A DNA stretch of 64,000 nucleotides from Alphaproteobacteria bacterium (lineage in GTDB: Bacteria > Pseudomonadota > Alphaproteobacteria > UBA8366). The first letter of the stretch is position 1, and every line of letters starts with the position of its first letter. The position numbers and the translations under genes were made by a program. Positions 1-9,481 of the stretch are shown here, piece after piece. The notes beneath the pieces were generated by a model. That model did no database searches, was not told where the DNA came from, and worked only from the letters and a program-made list of their open reading frames with translations. The DNA lies in the NCBI GenBank assembly GCA_028281325.1, contig JANQKC010000035.1, positions 124,001 to 188,000 on the forward strand. Reading direction: 5' to 3'.

Positions 1-435
1 ACGCCGCGCCGTCTCTTCGTCGACGTCGATCTTTCCCTCCAACCGCTCGACCAGCAATTGCGATCCTTCATCGTGCAGCCCGCGACGGGCCATGTCGATC
101 GTCTCGATCTGCGACGGCGACAGCCGTTTGATCGCGTCATAGTAGCTTTCGCAAATTTGGAAATAGTCGCGCACGATGCGCCGGAAAGGCACCAACGGCA
201 ATGTGACACGGCCCTGCTCGCCGCCGTTGGTCCCGCTGATTTGAAAGACCAGTCGGCGGCGGTCCTCGATGCTCAGAAAAACGTGGAAGGGCCCCTGGAA
301 CTTCCCCAGCGGTGCAAACTCGTTGCGTTCCAGGATGTCGTAGATCGCCACATTGAGCTCGTGCTCAACCTCCGGGCTGCGCCGCACCACCGTCCGGTCG
401 TCGAGGGAGATATCGACGATGCAATTCCTAGACAT
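1..435 (-). CDS. UPF0262 family protein (3' end outside window)
   Basis: The reading frame opens at 435 with MSRNCIVDISLDD and runs off the left edge after 145 codons, so only the extreme C-terminus is missing. The content (IVDISLDDRTV near the N-terminus, then a GKFQGPFHVFLSIEDRR segment and the helix FRRIVRDYFQICESYY) matches the alphaproteobacterial UPF0262 family, which has no known function. It lies 6 bp after the hisD stop, so it is probably co-transcribed and translationally linked with hisG-hisD. The hisD-UPF0262 neighbourhood is common in alphaproteobacteria (established knowledge). Function is unknown. Confidence 0.85.
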   Translation of the reverse strand, partial: MSRNCIVDISLDDRTVVRRSPEVEHELNVAIYDILERNEFAPLGKFQGPFHVFLSIEDRRRLVFQISGTNGGEQGRVTLPLVPFRRIVRDYFQICESYYDAIKRLSPSQIETIDMARRGLHDEGSQLLVERLEGKIDVDEETARR

Positions 436-441
436 GCCGCC

Positions 442-1746
442 TTAGCCGGAGCTCTCCTCGTCAAGCCGGATCGAGACGGACAACGCGTGCGCTTCGAGCC
501 CTTCCGCCGTCGCGAGCGTCACCGCCGGCGGGCCGATCCGCGACAGGCTGCCGGCATCGCAACCGACAAGCGATGTCCGCTTCATGAAATCCAGTACGCT
601 GAGTCCGGAAAAAAACCGGGCGCTGCCCGATGTCGGCAGGACATGGTTCGGCCCCGCCACATAATCGCCGACCGCTTCGGGCGTGTGCCGGCCCAGGAAA
701 ATCGCACCGGCGTGCTGAATCCTCTCCGCCAAGGCTGCGGGGTCGGCCACGGCCAATTCCAGATGCTCCGGCGCGATCCGGTCGACCAGCCGCACGGCCT
801 CGTCCCAATCCCGCACCACGATGATGCCGCCATGCTCGCGCCAACTTTCCGTGGCGATCTCACGGCGCTTCAGCCGCTGCAACAGCGCGTCGACCGCCGT
901 CCCGACGGCGTCCGCGAAGTCCGCGTCGTCGGTAATGAGGACCGACTGCGCGGCGGTGTCGTGTTCCGCCTGCGACATCAGGTCGGCCGCGATCCATGCC
1001 GGATCGTTTTCCGCGTCCGCCACGACGAGAATCTCCGACGGGCCGGCGATGAGGTCGATCCCGACGCGGCCGAAAACCTGCCGTTTCGCCGTCGCCACAT
1101 AGGCGTTGCCCGGCCCGACGATCTTATCGACGGCGCCGACGGAGTCGGTTCCGTAGGCGAGCGCCGCCACCGCCTGCGCCCCGCCGACACGATGAATCTC
1201 CTCGATGCCCGCGATATGCGCCGCCGCCAGGACCAACGGGTTGATCTCGCCATGGGGTGTCGGCACCACCATGGCGATCCGCGGCACGCCCGCCACCCGG
1301 GCCGGCAGTGCATTCATCAGAACCGAACTGGGGTAGGCCGCCAAGCCGCCGGGAACATAGAGACCGACGGAGGATAACGGCGTCCATCTGGCGCCCAGCG
1401 TCACGCCCGCGGGATCGGTATACAGGGAGTCATCGGGAATCTGACGGCGGTGATAATCCTCGATGCGATCCGCCGCCGCCTTCAACGCATCCAGCGTCGC
1501 CGGCTCGCATTCTTCGGCCGCGCCGGCGATCTCATCCGCGGAGAACCGAAACCCGACCGCCGACAGGTCAACATGATCGAAGCGCCGGGTGTATTCCACC
1601 ACCGCCGCGTCGCCGCGCGTCCGAACGGCCGCCAGAATCTCGGCGACGACATCTTCGACATTCGCTTCCGTATCGCGCTTCAGCGCAAGGAAGGCGTCGA
1701 AGGCATCTTCGAATCCCGCATCGGATGTGGTCAGCCTACGCGGCAT
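442..1746 (-). CDS. hisD: Histidinol dehydrogenase
   Basis: This enzyme catalyses the last two steps of histidine synthesis, oxidising L-histidinol to L-histidine with two NAD+ in the cytoplasm. The 434-residue length is normal. Family motifs are present in order: [19 protein letters not shown], the [14 protein letters not shown] stretch, [22 protein letters not shown], the zinc-site segment [11 protein letters not shown] and the PEHLEL catalytic segment, with [15 protein letters not shown] near the C-terminus carrying the last metal ligand. The start overlaps the end of hisG by 11 bp and the stop is 6 bp before the UPF0262 start, so the three genes form a tight operon. Confidence 0.97.
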   Translation of the reverse strand: MPRRLTTSDAGFEDAFDAFLALKRDTEANVEDVVAEILAAVRTRGDAAVVEYTRRFDHVDLSAVGFRFSADEIAGAAEECEPATLDALKAAADRIEDYHRRQIPDDSLYTDPAGVTLGARWTPLSSVGLYVPGGLAAYPSSVLMNALPARVAGVPRIAMVVPTPHGEINPLVLAAAHIAGIEEIHRVGGAQAVAALAYGTDSVGAVDKIVGPGNAYVATAKRQVFGRVGIDLIAGPSEILVVADAENDPAWIAADLMSQAEHDTAAQSVLITDDADFADAVGTAVDALLQRLKRREIATESWREHGGIIVVRDWDEAVRLVDRIAPEHLELAVADPAALAERIQHAGAIFLGRHTPEAVGDYVAGPNHVLPTSGSARFFSGLSVLDFMKRTSLVGCDAGSLSRIGPPAVTLATAEGLEAHALSVSIRLDEESSG

Positions 1747-2398
1747 CGGCTACCTCGTGGAACCGGTCGATCCAGTGCCCCAGCTCCTCCGGGCGCGTCT
1801 TGAGCGCGGTCCGGTTCACAACGAACCGGCTCGTGACATCCGCGATCTTCTCGACTTCGACCAGGCCGTTCTCCTTCAGCGTCTGTCCGGTGGACACCAG
1901 ATCGACGATACGGCGGCACAGCCCCAGCATGGGCGCGAGTTCCATCGCGCCGTTCAATTTGATGCATTCGGCCTGAACCCCGCGGGCGGCGAAATGACGG
2001 CGCGTGATATTGGGGTATTTCGTGGCGATCCGAATATGGCTCCAACGGCTCGGGTCGTCCGATTTCAGCAGGTCGGGCCGGGCCGCCACGGAAAGCCGAC
2101 AGCGACCGATGTCCAGATCGACCGGCGCATAGATTTCCGAATAGTCGAATTCCATCAGGACGTCGTTGCCGGCCACGCCGAGATGGGCCGCGCCATTCGC
2201 GATGAAGGTCGCGACATCGAAGCTGCGGACCCGGATGATATCCAGAGTCTCGATATTGGTCGAAAACCGGAGCTGCCGTGCTTTCGGATCCTCGAAGGCC
2301 GCCTCGGGCTCGATGCCGGCCTGCCGCACCAACGGCATCACCTCGCCAAGAATCCGCCCTTTCGGCAGGGCCATTATCAGCGGTTCATTGGCACGCAC
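1736..2398 (-). CDS. hisG: ATP phosphoribosyltransferase, short form
   Basis: HisG makes N1-(5-phosphoribosyl)-ATP from ATP and PRPP, the first step of histidine synthesis. At 220 residues it is the short (HisG-S) form, which lacks the C-terminal regulatory domain and is known to need the HisRS-like subunit HisZ. No hisZ is in this window. Recognisable segments are the N-terminal [24 protein letters not shown], the [16 protein letters not shown] stretch and the PRPP-binding-type region [19 protein letters not shown]. It is the first gene of the hisG-hisD-UPF0262 operon and overlaps hisD by 11 bp. Confidence 0.96.
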   Translation of the reverse strand: MRANEPLIMALPKGRILGEVMPLVRQAGIEPEAAFEDPKARQLRFSTNIETLDIIRVRSFDVATFIANGAAHLGVAGNDVLMEFDYSEIYAPVDLDIGRCRLSVAARPDLLKSDDPSRWSHIRIATKYPNITRRHFAARGVQAECIKLNGAMELAPMLGLCRRIVDLVSTGQTLKENGLVEVEKIADVTSRFVVNRTALKTRPEELGHWIDRFHEVADAA

Positions 2399-2510
2399 GT
2401 CATTCTCCTGTGGGTAAGGCTACCCTGTGGTGATTTGGCGCTTCTTATCGCACACGGCACCGGGCATTACCACACCCCGCAAGGACAGGAACTCGCACGC
2501 CATACGGCGA

Positions 2511-3524
2511 CTATCCGTTATAGAAAACCCGGCCGCGATCCCGCAGCCAAAGCCGGACCAGATGGCGCTTTCGATGCGGCTCGTCGTAATCGCGGAACGC
2601 CGTCCGCTTATGACCGCATCGGAGATTGTCCACGATCTGGATCTGGCCCGGCTCAAAGAAGAATTCCTTCCCGAATTCCGGCTCGTTCATGATCGTTTCA
2701 AGGGCTTCCAGCGCCGCCGCGCCCTCGGGGTCCAGCGTCTCGCCGGAGAGCTTGTAGCCGTTCATCACCTGGAATCGGGAAAGCCGCGCGCTGAGCCGAT
2801 TGCCATCATATTCGAATAACGGATGCTGAAGGGTCATGTCATCGTCCGGCGCGTGTTCCCGCTGGCGGTCGAAGTAAAAGCTCCGATACAGACGCGGCAG
2901 CAGATCGGGATGCCGGCGGAGCATTTCGTTGTGGACCGCCGGGAAACTGACAATCCGGCTGATCCCGCCTTCCTTCGCGGTTTGCAGACACAGCAAGGCG
3001 ACGAAATCGGGCGGACAGAGGTTATAGCTGTTGTCCGTGTGGAAATTCTGCTCGACATTGGTGATGTCCGGCCGAACGCCGTTGCCGGGCTTCTTCCCGG
3101 TGTCGCGCACATCGTAGATCATCCGGCCTTCCCACTTCTGGCTGACCGGCCGCGCGACCATCGACGCCAACAACCAATACAAGGCCGTCATGACGCGACG
3201 GCTGTAACGATCGGCCGGCAATCGGTCGATTAAGGCAAACCCTTGCCCTGTATCGAGTTGCCGGCGCACATCGGCCATCACGTCGCGGCATGCCGACAAC
3301 GCGAAATCGTCCGGGCGGAGCGCAAGCGTTGGGACCGGGTTGTCCTCCAACAGCCGGGCCACGGCATCCAATTCGTCGATGCAGGAATCGCGCAATACGA
3401 CAAGGCCGTCGGCGGGCGCGAGCGTGTTGCCCATCCATGCCACGGGCTCGTCGATTTGTTGATTGAGAACACGCTGCTGCATCGGTCCATCCATCAGTCC
3501 TGAATTCCCCAGCCATCGTATCAC
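2511..3524 (-). CDS. TauD/TfdA-like Fe(II)/2-oxoglutarate dioxygenase
   Basis: This 337-residue protein has the iron ligands of the TauD/TfdA superfamily: an HxD pair in NFHTDNSY (H162, D164), a distal histidine in DNLRCGHKRTAF (H305) and a downstream arginine in HLVRLWLRD (R324) that would bind 2-oxoglutarate. Such enzymes hydroxylate or desaturate small molecules in the cytoplasm. The substrate cannot be read from the sequence, and the N-terminal 60 residues are less typical. Later methionines (about residues 11 and 15) are alternative starts. It lies upstream of hisG on the same strand with a 112 bp gap, so a shared transcript is possible but nothing ties it to histidine synthesis. Confidence 0.85.
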   Translation of the reverse strand: MIRWLGNSGLMDGPMQQRVLNQQIDEPVAWMGNTLAPADGLVVLRDSCIDELDAVARLLEDNPVPTLALRPDDFALSACRDVMADVRRQLDTGQGFALIDRLPADRYSRRVMTALYWLLASMVARPVSQKWEGRMIYDVRDTGKKPGNGVRPDITNVEQNFHTDNSYNLCPPDFVALLCLQTAKEGGISRIVSFPAVHNEMLRRHPDLLPRLYRSFYFDRQREHAPDDDMTLQHPLFEYDGNRLSARLSRFQVMNGYKLSGETLDPEGAAALEALETIMNEPEFGKEFFFEPGQIQIVDNLRCGHKRTAFRDYDEPHRKRHLVRLWLRDRGRVFYNG

Positions 3525-3600
3525 GCCGCCACGCCACCGGGCAGATCGGCGCGCGCCATCGTCGGCCCGTGAGACGCGAGGCCGGATCCGCCTGCGCCAT

Positions 3601-4064
3601 CCTAGATTATCCCGATGCCGACCCGCCTATTTTGACGAGCCGAAGAACGGAATGCACCAATTCGGGCAAAATTTCGGAGGCAACAGCGCCCGTCTAGAAA
3701 TTTCGGATTAATCAATAGCGCTGGGACTCTTGACTTAGGCTCGACAGCGCATGATGCCACACGCATTGTTTTATCCAAAAATTCCCAAAAGAAAATTGCA
3801 TCTCGTTAACTTTTACAATTTTTCAACCGCCCTCGCGCGCGTCTTCAATCATGGAGAATTCAACTTGATATTATGCAGCTTGGTAAATTTTGATGGTTAA
3901 TCCGTACGGTCAATTGCGTTAACCATTGGAAAATTAATAGCTTGTCCCGTCAATACAACTGTGGTTATGGTTAACCGGTACGGTTAATAACGCGGTGGAC
4001 AATCTGCAGACGCGGCATCAAGCTGTAAACGGCCGTACAACCCGGCATTGAGGGGGAGCATACA
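3601..4064. promoter_or_regulatory. AT-rich intergenic region with two palindromic operator-like sites
   Basis: There is no supported gene in these 464 bases, which are much richer in A+T than the neighbours. Two 20-bp sequences at 3895-3914 and 3969-3988 match at 17 of 20 positions. Each begins GGTTAA, has a palindromic core (CCGTACGG in the first, AACCG-GTA-CGGTT in the second) and ends AAT. Their starts are 74 bp apart, close to seven helical turns, so a dimeric regulator could bind both on one DNA face. They lie 77-170 bp upstream of the next gene's start, suggesting control of that gene. The regulator is unknown. Confidence 0.5.
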
Positions 4065-4868
4065 ATGTCACGGCTGACAGACGAAGAGTTCCAAGTAATT
4101 CAGGAGTTCATCGATCGTTCGCGCGCCGAGTTGGATCGACGTGGGTTTACCATTGAGATCGACTCCGATCTCTCAAAGTGGGTAAGGCTTATGCGTCGAA
4201 TTCCCGGCGACTTGGATATCGCCTCGACGCACGACCCCTCGAAGACATACATTCACCCTGCCAACGCCTTCTGGATCATCATTCGCGAGCGCGACCAGAA
4301 ATTGATCCCGCGATTGTTGCGGCGCGAACGGCCGGTCGTGTCTTGCGTTTGTTACCGGATCATCGAAACCGACAACATCGCCGAAGAGATTCGGACCCAA
4401 CGGTTGTTTTTCGACCGCAAGCCGATCCTCGACTTCCGCCCCGTCGAACTGGTCGAACCTGACAAACTGCCCGTTATCGGCGGCAAGGTCGGCCTCGCCG
4501 GCGGGTTTTGGGTTCATCCCAAACTCCGCGGCAGCAAATTGAGCAACATCGTATCCCGCTTGGTCCGCATGCTGGCGGTCCGGCATTACGGTATCGATTG
4601 GCATGTATCGCTGGTGCGCGATACGCCGCGACGCAAGGCAATGATCCACAACACCTATGACATCTCGCACAGCGTGTCGATCACGCGCGGTTTCTACCCG
4701 CCCTACGGCCGACCTTACGACATGCAGATGAGCTATATGCACCGCGACGAGATGATGCGGCGGATCAGGCAGGACAATTTGGAAGCGGCCGGTGAAAAAG
4801 CGGTGGAAGCGGCCAAAAAGCAGGAAGCGCTGCCCGCGCCCGAGGAAAAACGGCGCCTAGTGAATTAG
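4065..4868 (+). CDS. GNAT-like acyltransferase-fold protein, function unknown
   Basis: This 267-residue protein starts after a purine-rich GAGGGGGAGCAT stretch, a good ribosome site. The segment around residues 145-185 (GLAGGFWVHPKLRGSKLS then a helix) resembles the acyl-CoA-binding motif A of GNAT N-acetyltransferases, and the strand-helix pattern around it fits that fold. The classical Q/R-x-x-G-x-G/A loop is not exact, so the assignment is tentative. A C-terminal tail rich in Glu, Ala and Lys looks disordered. The gene is preceded by the paired operators at 3895-3988 and converges on the PAS gene, overlapping it by 12 bp. A relation to autoinducer- or N-acyl-amino-acid-synthase-like GNATs is conceivable but unproven. 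Confidence 0.75.
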   Translation: MSRLTDEEFQVIQEFIDRSRAELDRRGFTIEIDSDLSKWVRLMRRIPGDLDIASTHDPSKTYIHPANAFWIIIRERDQKLIPRLLRRERPVVSCVCYRIIETDNIAEEIRTQRLFFDRKPILDFRPVELVEPDKLPVIGGKVGLAGGFWVHPKLRGSKLSNIVSRLVRMLAVRHYGIDWHVSLVRDTPRRKAMIHNTYDISHSVSITRGFYPPYGRPYDMQMSYMHRDEMMRRIRQDNLEAAGEKAVEAAKKQEALPAPEEKRRLVN

Positions 4869-5432
4869 CGCCATTTCCGCATTCTGTTTCACTTCGAACG
4901 GCGGACGCACGGAACGCACCCCGACCAGCAGCTTGTTGACGCGGTTTTCGGTATCCGACAAGGGCAGGATCAACCGCCGATAATGGCGTGAAATACCGAA
5001 AATGAGCTGTTCGATCTCGTGATACACCGGCGCGGCGCTTTCGCGCGCAATGAAATATTCCGACATCAGCGCTTTCGCATGCATCATGCAGGGATACTGA
5101 CTGACCCGCGTGTTCGTCAGCTCACTTCCCAGATTCGGGTAAGGCGTGTGCCAGTGGGCGACGAAGACGAAATTCCACGGGTTCGGGTCGCTGACGTCGA
5201 TCAACGTGGTTTGCCCGTCGAGCCGCATCGTATTGGTGTTATCGGTCAGAACGTCCTGCTCCAGCGGAATGCGTCCACCGAGACTGAGCGATTTCCAGCA
5301 CTTGTGCAGCAGCCAATTGGTGCTGCCCGGCGGTTCCGCTTCGGCGAATTCATTCATGGAATACAATTCGCGCCGCTGGATGTTATCACCCGATGTATCG
5401 AACGACGTTTCGAGCGGATAACCCATCTTCAA
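4857..5432 (-). CDS. PAS_5-type PAS domain protein
   Basis: This 191-residue protein shows the pattern of small alphaproteobacterial PAS_5 (formerly DUF1457) proteins: a DPNPWNFVFVAHW strand, a GSELTNTRVSQYP turn, a helix with MHAKALMSEYFIARES, and a closing SRHYRRLILPLSDTENRV strand pair. A second member of the same family is encoded at 60368-60964. PAS domains sense small ligands or redox state, and this protein has no visible output domain. It is divergent from the XRE regulator across a 269-bp AT-rich region and overlaps the GNAT-like gene tail to tail. Confidence 0.8.
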   Translation of the reverse strand: MKMGYPLETSFDTSGDNIQRRELYSMNEFAEAEPPGSTNWLLHKCWKSLSLGGRIPLEQDVLTDNTNTMRLDGQTTLIDVSDPNPWNFVFVAHWHTPYPNLGSELTNTRVSQYPCMMHAKALMSEYFIARESAAPVYHEIEQLIFGISRHYRRLILPLSDTENRVNKLLVGVRSVRPPFEVKQNAEMALIH

Positions 5433-5701
5433 TCCTCTCTCCCAAAAACGTTAGCCTGCACCTTGAAACAGACTACCGATTCACATTATATTATACGCGT
5501 AGTTATTGTAAAACCAACGGAAAAACACAATTCACTTGGGTTAGTACCACAGAAAAGCTCAACGTTGTGCTTTTATAATGGTGTTTATTATAAATTGTAT
5601 AGTATACAATCCTAGCACTTTTCGAGTGATATCTCATTCAAGCGGCAAATAGTTCGGTCTGGTGACCCCAAGATCGCATCAATCAGAGGAATTTCAGAGC
5701 A
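5433..5701. promoter_or_regulatory. Divergent promoter region with a 17-bp palindrome
   Basis: This AT-rich region lies between the PAS gene (leftward) and the XRE gene (rightward). A near-perfect palindrome, ATTGTATA-G-TATACAAT, occupies 5594-5610, with 8-bp arms and a 1-nt spacer, about 92 bp before the XRE start. Its shape fits the two-fold operator of an XRE-type dimer, so autoregulation and control of the PAS gene are plausible inferences. Short reading frames here have no coding character. Confidence 0.5.
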
Positions 5702-6106
5702 GTGACGCAAGATCAACAATCAAAAGCGCCAGGTAAGAAGGGTCCCAATCCCGTCGACGTGCACGTTGGACGACGTGTCCGGATTCGCCGGGTCTTGTGC
5801 GGTTTGAGCCAGACAGCGCTCGCCGAACAGTTGGGCCTGACCTTCCAACAGCTGCAAAAGTATGAAAGCGGCGCGAATCGGATTTCCGCCAGCCGCCTGT
5901 GGCAAATTGCACAGATTCTCGACGTTCCGATTGCATGGTTCTTCATGGGAATCGACGACGACACCGATCGCCTGGAGGAATTCCGAACCAAACGCGAGAC
6001 GCTGGAACTGGTGCGTAACATCGGCACCTGCCCGCCCGAGGTTCAAAAGCGGTTTCGCGCGCTGCTCCACAGCATCTCCGAGCACACGCAAAAGTCGCAG
6101 TCATAG
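5702..6106 (+). CDS. XRE-family transcriptional regulator
   Basis: This is a cytoplasmic DNA-binding protein of 134 residues starting at GTG. A Cro/C1-type helix-turn-helix fills about residues 22-78: GRRVRIRRVLCGLSQTALAEQL, then the recognition-helix segment LTFQQLQKYESGANRISAS, then LWQIAQILDVPIAWFF. The C-terminal 50 residues form a charged helical tail without a known sensor. A strong intrinsic terminator lies 40 bp after the stop, so it is monocistronic. The palindrome at 5594-5610 is the best candidate operator. Confidence 0.93.
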   Translation: MTQDQQSKAPGKKGPNPVDVHVGRRVRIRRVLCGLSQTALAEQLGLTFQQLQKYESGANRISASRLWQIAQILDVPIAWFFMGIDDDTDRLEEFRTKRETLELVRNIGTCPPEVQKRFRALLHSISEHTQKSQS

Positions 6107-6145
6107 TCACCGCATCGGACCATCCGCCGTCGGTGTTGCAGAAAC

Positions 6146-6175
6146 AAGCCCACCCATTCACGGTGGGCTTTGTTC
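6146..6175 (+). terminator. Intrinsic terminator of the XRE gene
   Basis: A 9-bp perfect stem (AAGCCCACC at 6146-6154, GGTGGGCTT at 6162-6170) with a 7-nt loop is followed by TGTT. It sits 40 bp after the XRE stop and also lies before the convergent MmgE/PrpD gene, so it may serve both directions. Confidence 0.75.
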
Positions 6176-6209
6176 TGCCCGGGTGACGGCCGGCTACAAC
6201 CGCCAAGTG

Positions 6210-7556
6210 CTATGGCGCCAAGCCGGCGACATCGGTACTTTCGTCGAGTGACTTGAGGCGGGACAGTAGTGTTTCCATCGCTCCCTCGCCGAGCCCGCGC
6301 GCCGCGGCCCTGAACTTCCCGTCGAACTCGTCTTCGCTCATCGGCTGAGTCGGCGACCCGCGGAAGTCGTTCAGGACCACTGCCCCCTCGCGGCCGTCTT
6401 TCAACGCCACCCGCGCATGGCACGCCCAGGCCTGTCCGCGTTTCGTCGTCTCGCCGAAATGGTCCAGTTTAATTTTGCGGCTTAGCGCCAGGACCGACGG
6501 GTCCGACAGGTCGGCCTTCAGGAACGACATCGGGTCCATCGGATCATGGAAAAACGACAGGGCCACCGAGAAGGGCACGCTGTACTGCGCCGCCATGAGA
6601 TCCCGCGGCGCCGGGATATCGTGGTTCGCGAGCACCTTGCGGCTCGTCCCGATGGAAATCGCATCCACATCGGCGGCGGTGAAGTCCATCTCGGCGCGCA
6701 GCGCCTCGAAAGCCTGGACCGGGGCGTGCGCCGTGGCATGACAGGCGCAGCGCTTGAAACAGATGGTTCGCGTTTCCCAAATGTCGCCCAACCCGTCCGT
6801 CAGCTTCTCCGTCAGCGGCTCGTGCGCATAGGCGTTCAAGAACCCGAACTCTCCTTCGAGGACCGATGCCGGCCCTTCATATCCGTCCTTCGACAGCGAG
6901 GCGGCCAACACGCCGCCCTCCGCCGCCCGGCCGATATGCAACCGCTTGACCATGCCGCCGCCGCCGCTTTTGGCGAATTCGAGAAGCCCCGAACAGAGCG
7001 AGCCGGCGACGCCCATCGCATTGCACATCTGCGCTGCATTCAGCTTCAACAGCGATCCCGCGGCCACTGTCGCCCCGAAGACTCCGGTCAATCCCGGCGC
7101 ATGAAATCCTTTTTCCTCGCTCGAATGGCGCGTCGACAGGCCGATCCGCGTCATCACCTCCATCCCGGCAACGAAGGCCGTGATCAGATCGCCGCCCGAT
7201 GCGCCTTCCTGCTGCGCCACGGCCAACGCGGCCGGAACGATGCCCCCCGGATGAACGCCGGTGCCCGGTTTGCGCAGACTGTCCATTTCGAAGGCGTGGG
7301 TCAGCACGCCATTGGCCAGCGCGGCGAAGGGCGCGCTGATCTTGACGCCCGGCACGCCGAGCAACGCACTGTCCCCCGCCGCCGCATTGCGCCGCGCGTA
7401 ATCGATGGCGGCCTTGCCCCAGGGCAGGTTCGCGCCGAAGACCGAAATCCCCACCGTATCCTGGATGCACGCACGCGCCCGGTCCCGAACGTCATTGGGC
7501 AAATCTTCGAATCGGAGGCCGGCGGCATAGGTCGCGAGATCCCGTGTCTGTGTCAT
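6210..7556 (-). CDS. MmgE/PrpD family protein
   Basis: This 448-residue protein has the MmgE/PrpD fold signature: an N-terminal helical start (RDLATYAAGLRFEDLP), DTVGISVFGANL, the ANGVLTHAFEMDSL segment, the LSTRHSSEEKGFHAPGLTG stretch and the glycine-rich FAKSGGGGMVKRLHIGRAAE. Known members include 2-methylcitrate dehydratase PrpD, cis-aconitate decarboxylase and immunoglobulin-like decarboxylase relatives. The substrate here cannot be read. The gene stands alone with no prp genes nearby, and a second, quite different family member is at 34656-36026. Confidence 0.9.
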   Translation of the reverse strand: MTQTRDLATYAAGLRFEDLPNDVRDRARACIQDTVGISVFGANLPWGKAAIDYARRNAAAGDSALLGVPGVKISAPFAALANGVLTHAFEMDSLRKPGTGVHPGGIVPAALAVAQQEGASGGDLITAFVAGMEVMTRIGLSTRHSSEEKGFHAPGLTGVFGATVAAGSLLKLNAAQMCNAMGVAGSLCSGLLEFAKSGGGGMVKRLHIGRAAEGGVLAASLSKDGYEGPASVLEGEFGFLNAYAHEPLTEKLTDGLGDIWETRTICFKRCACHATAHAPVQAFEALRAEMDFTAADVDAISIGTSRKVLANHDIPAPRDLMAAQYSVPFSVALSFFHDPMDPMSFLKADLSDPSVLALSRKIKLDHFGETTKRGQAWACHARVALKDGREGAVVLNDFRGSPTQPMSEDEFDGKFRAAARGLGEGAMETLLSRLKSLDESTDVAGLAP

Positions 7557-7691
7557 ATCTTATCGTCTTCCGGTCCGCCGATTAGCCCGCGCAGACAACA
7601 CCGCCGCCGTCATACTGTAAGGCCTCTTGATGCAGCGGAAGTGTAACCGGGGCGATCGGCCCCCGCCAAACGCGGGTTGTGCGGCGCCGGC

Positions 7692-8129
7692 TCAGTCGGG
7701 ATCGTGCCGCGGCACGTGCGTGGTCGGCCAGGGCTCGCCCAAGTCTTCCAGGGCGCAAGCCAGCTTGTCGACATCGAGCCGGATCGCACCCCCACCCGCG
7801 AAATGCAACGACGCGACGCCATCGTCGTAGGCGAGCGTCAACAGCGACAGGAACTGGCCCCGGTCGCGCGTATCGATGTTCCGGTAACGCACCCGCCGCA
7901 CCGTGTCGAAGCGCAGCCCCGCATGCACCCGTTCGCGCCGGTCCGCCTCGCCCTCGTCCTCCCAGCGGAACCGGTTAAGCACAAGGACAAAGGAATGATC
8001 CTCTTTGATGAAGGCGATGTCACCCAGCGGCACGATCGCGTCCTGGACGAGCGAGGCGATGACGGACAAATCCTCCACGCTGCCGGCCCGTAGCCGGACG
8101 GCATTTCCGATCCCGTCGTCTGCCTTCAT
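7692..8129 (-). CDS. DUF2948 family protein
   Basis: This 145-residue protein resembles the alphaproteobacterial DUF2948 family, recognised by the VRLRAGSVEDLSVIASLVQDA opening (an N-terminal strand and helix), FIKEDHSFVLVLNRFRWE and the closing AIRLDVDKLACALEDLGEPW. Its ATG overlaps the murA stop in a TAATG arrangement, which indicates translational coupling. murA followed by DUF2948 and then his genes is a familiar alphaproteobacterial order. Here a 5 kb segment separates DUF2948 from hisG. Function is unknown. Confidence 0.88.
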   Translation of the reverse strand: MKADDGIGNAVRLRAGSVEDLSVIASLVQDAIVPLGDIAFIKEDHSFVLVLNRFRWEDEGEADRRERVHAGLRFDTVRRVRYRNIDTRDRGQFLSLLTLAYDDGVASLHFAGGGAIRLDVDKLACALEDLGEPWPTTHVPRHDPD

Positions 8130-9409
8130 TACGATTTAAGCCGTTCGATATCCACACCGCAGGCCGCGAGCTTCTGCTCCAACCGCTCGTAGCCCCTATC
8201 CAGATGATACACCCGGTTGACGATGGTTTCACCCTCCGCGGCCAGACCGGCGAGCACCAACGACACCGACGCGCGCAGATCGGTCGCCATGACCGGCGCG
8301 CCGGTCAGCCGCTTGACCCCGCGCACCATCGCCGAGGAATCGTGCACGTTGATGTTCGCCCCCATGCGAACCAGTTCGGGCACATGCATGAAACGGTTCT
8401 CGAAGATCGTCTCGGTGATCATCGACGCACCGCGCGCCATCGTCATCAGCGCCATGAACTGCGCCTGCAGGTCGGTCGGGAATCCGGGATAGGGTTCCGT
8501 CTTCACGTCCACACCGTCGACCCGGCCGTTCGGGCAGGTGACCTTCACGCCGCCATCGGTCGCCGTGACGGAGATGCCGCCCTCTTCCATCTTCTCGGCC
8601 AAGGCCGCGATCAAGGAATATTGCGTGTTGCGCAACTCCACGTCGCCGCCGGTGATCGCCGCCGCCACCGCATAAGTGCCGGTCTCGATCCGGTCCGCGA
8701 TGATGCGGTGTTCCGCGGCCCCCAGCGATCCCACGCCCCGAATGGTCAGCGTGTCGGTGCCGAGGCCGTCGATCTTCGCGCCCATCGCGATCAGGCAGTT
8801 GCCGAGGTCCACGATCTCCGGCTCGCGCGCGGCATTGACCAGTTCGGTCTCACCCTTGGCGAGGCAGGCCGCCATCATCAGGTTCTCGGTCGCGCCCACG
8901 GATACCTTGGGAAACTCGACCCGCGCGCCGATCAACCCCTTGGGCGCAGTCACGCGAACATAGCCGCCTTCCAACTCGATCTCCGCGCCCAACGTCTCCA
9001 GTCCGCCGAGATGCAGGTCGATCGGCCGGGTGCCGATGGCGCAACCGCCCGGCAAGGATACTTCCGCATGACCGAACCGCGCGACCAGCGGTCCGAGAAC
9101 GAGAACGCTTGCCCGCATCTTCCGCACCAAGTCGTAAGGCGCGGTGGTGTCCAGGATCTGCGCCGCGGTCATCTCGATGGCGCGGCCGTTCTCGCCGTTG
9201 TTGTCGCCGTCGATGGAGACCTCGACCCCGAACTGGATCAACAGGTTCGCCATGCTGGTGATGTCGGCCAGATACGGCAGGTTGGTCAGCCGCAGCGTCT
9301 TGTCGGTCAACAGCGCGGCGGCCATCAGAGGCAGCGCGGCGTTCTTCGCCCCACTGATCGGAATCGTGCCCGACAGCCGGTTGCCGCCGCGAATGAGAAT
9401 TCGATCCAT
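8129..9409 (-). CDS. murA: UDP-N-acetylglucosamine 1-carboxyvinyltransferase
   Basis: MurA transfers enolpyruvate from PEP to UDP-GlcNAc, the first committed step of peptidoglycan synthesis in the cytoplasm. Key residues are visible: SGAKNAALP near residue 20, the catalytic-cysteine loop GGCAIG near residue 122, and the [14 protein letters not shown] segment with the PEP-contacting arginine. The frame is open further upstream, but the start at 9409 (MDRILIRGG) matches the family and has a GAGGA ribosome site 8 nt away. This gives 426 residues. The retained cysteine predicts fosfomycin sensitivity by this route. The stop overlaps the DUF2948 start. Confidence 0.97.
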   Translation of the reverse strand: MDRILIRGGNRLSGTIPISGAKNAALPLMAAALLTDKTLRLTNLPYLADITSMANLLIQFGVEVSIDGDNNGENGRAIEMTAAQILDTTAPYDLVRKMRASVLVLGPLVARFGHAEVSLPGGCAIGTRPIDLHLGGLETLGAEIELEGGYVRVTAPKGLIGARVEFPKVSVGATENLMMAACLAKGETELVNAAREPEIVDLGNCLIAMGAKIDGLGTDTLTIRGVGSLGAAEHRIIADRIETGTYAVAAAITGGDVELRNTQYSLIAALAEKMEEGGISVTATDGGVKVTCPNGRVDGVDVKTEPYPGFPTDLQAQFMALMTMARGASMITETIFENRFMHVPELVRMGANINVHDSSAMVRGVKRLTGAPVMATDLRASVSLVLAGLAAEGETIVNRVYHLDRGYERLEQKLAACGVDIERLKS

Positions 9410-9481
9410 GCCAGTCGTCCTCGGCAAACGCTCGCTCAGGGGCGCGCGGGCACCCGTGTCCGGTGCAACCATTCTGGGTCC

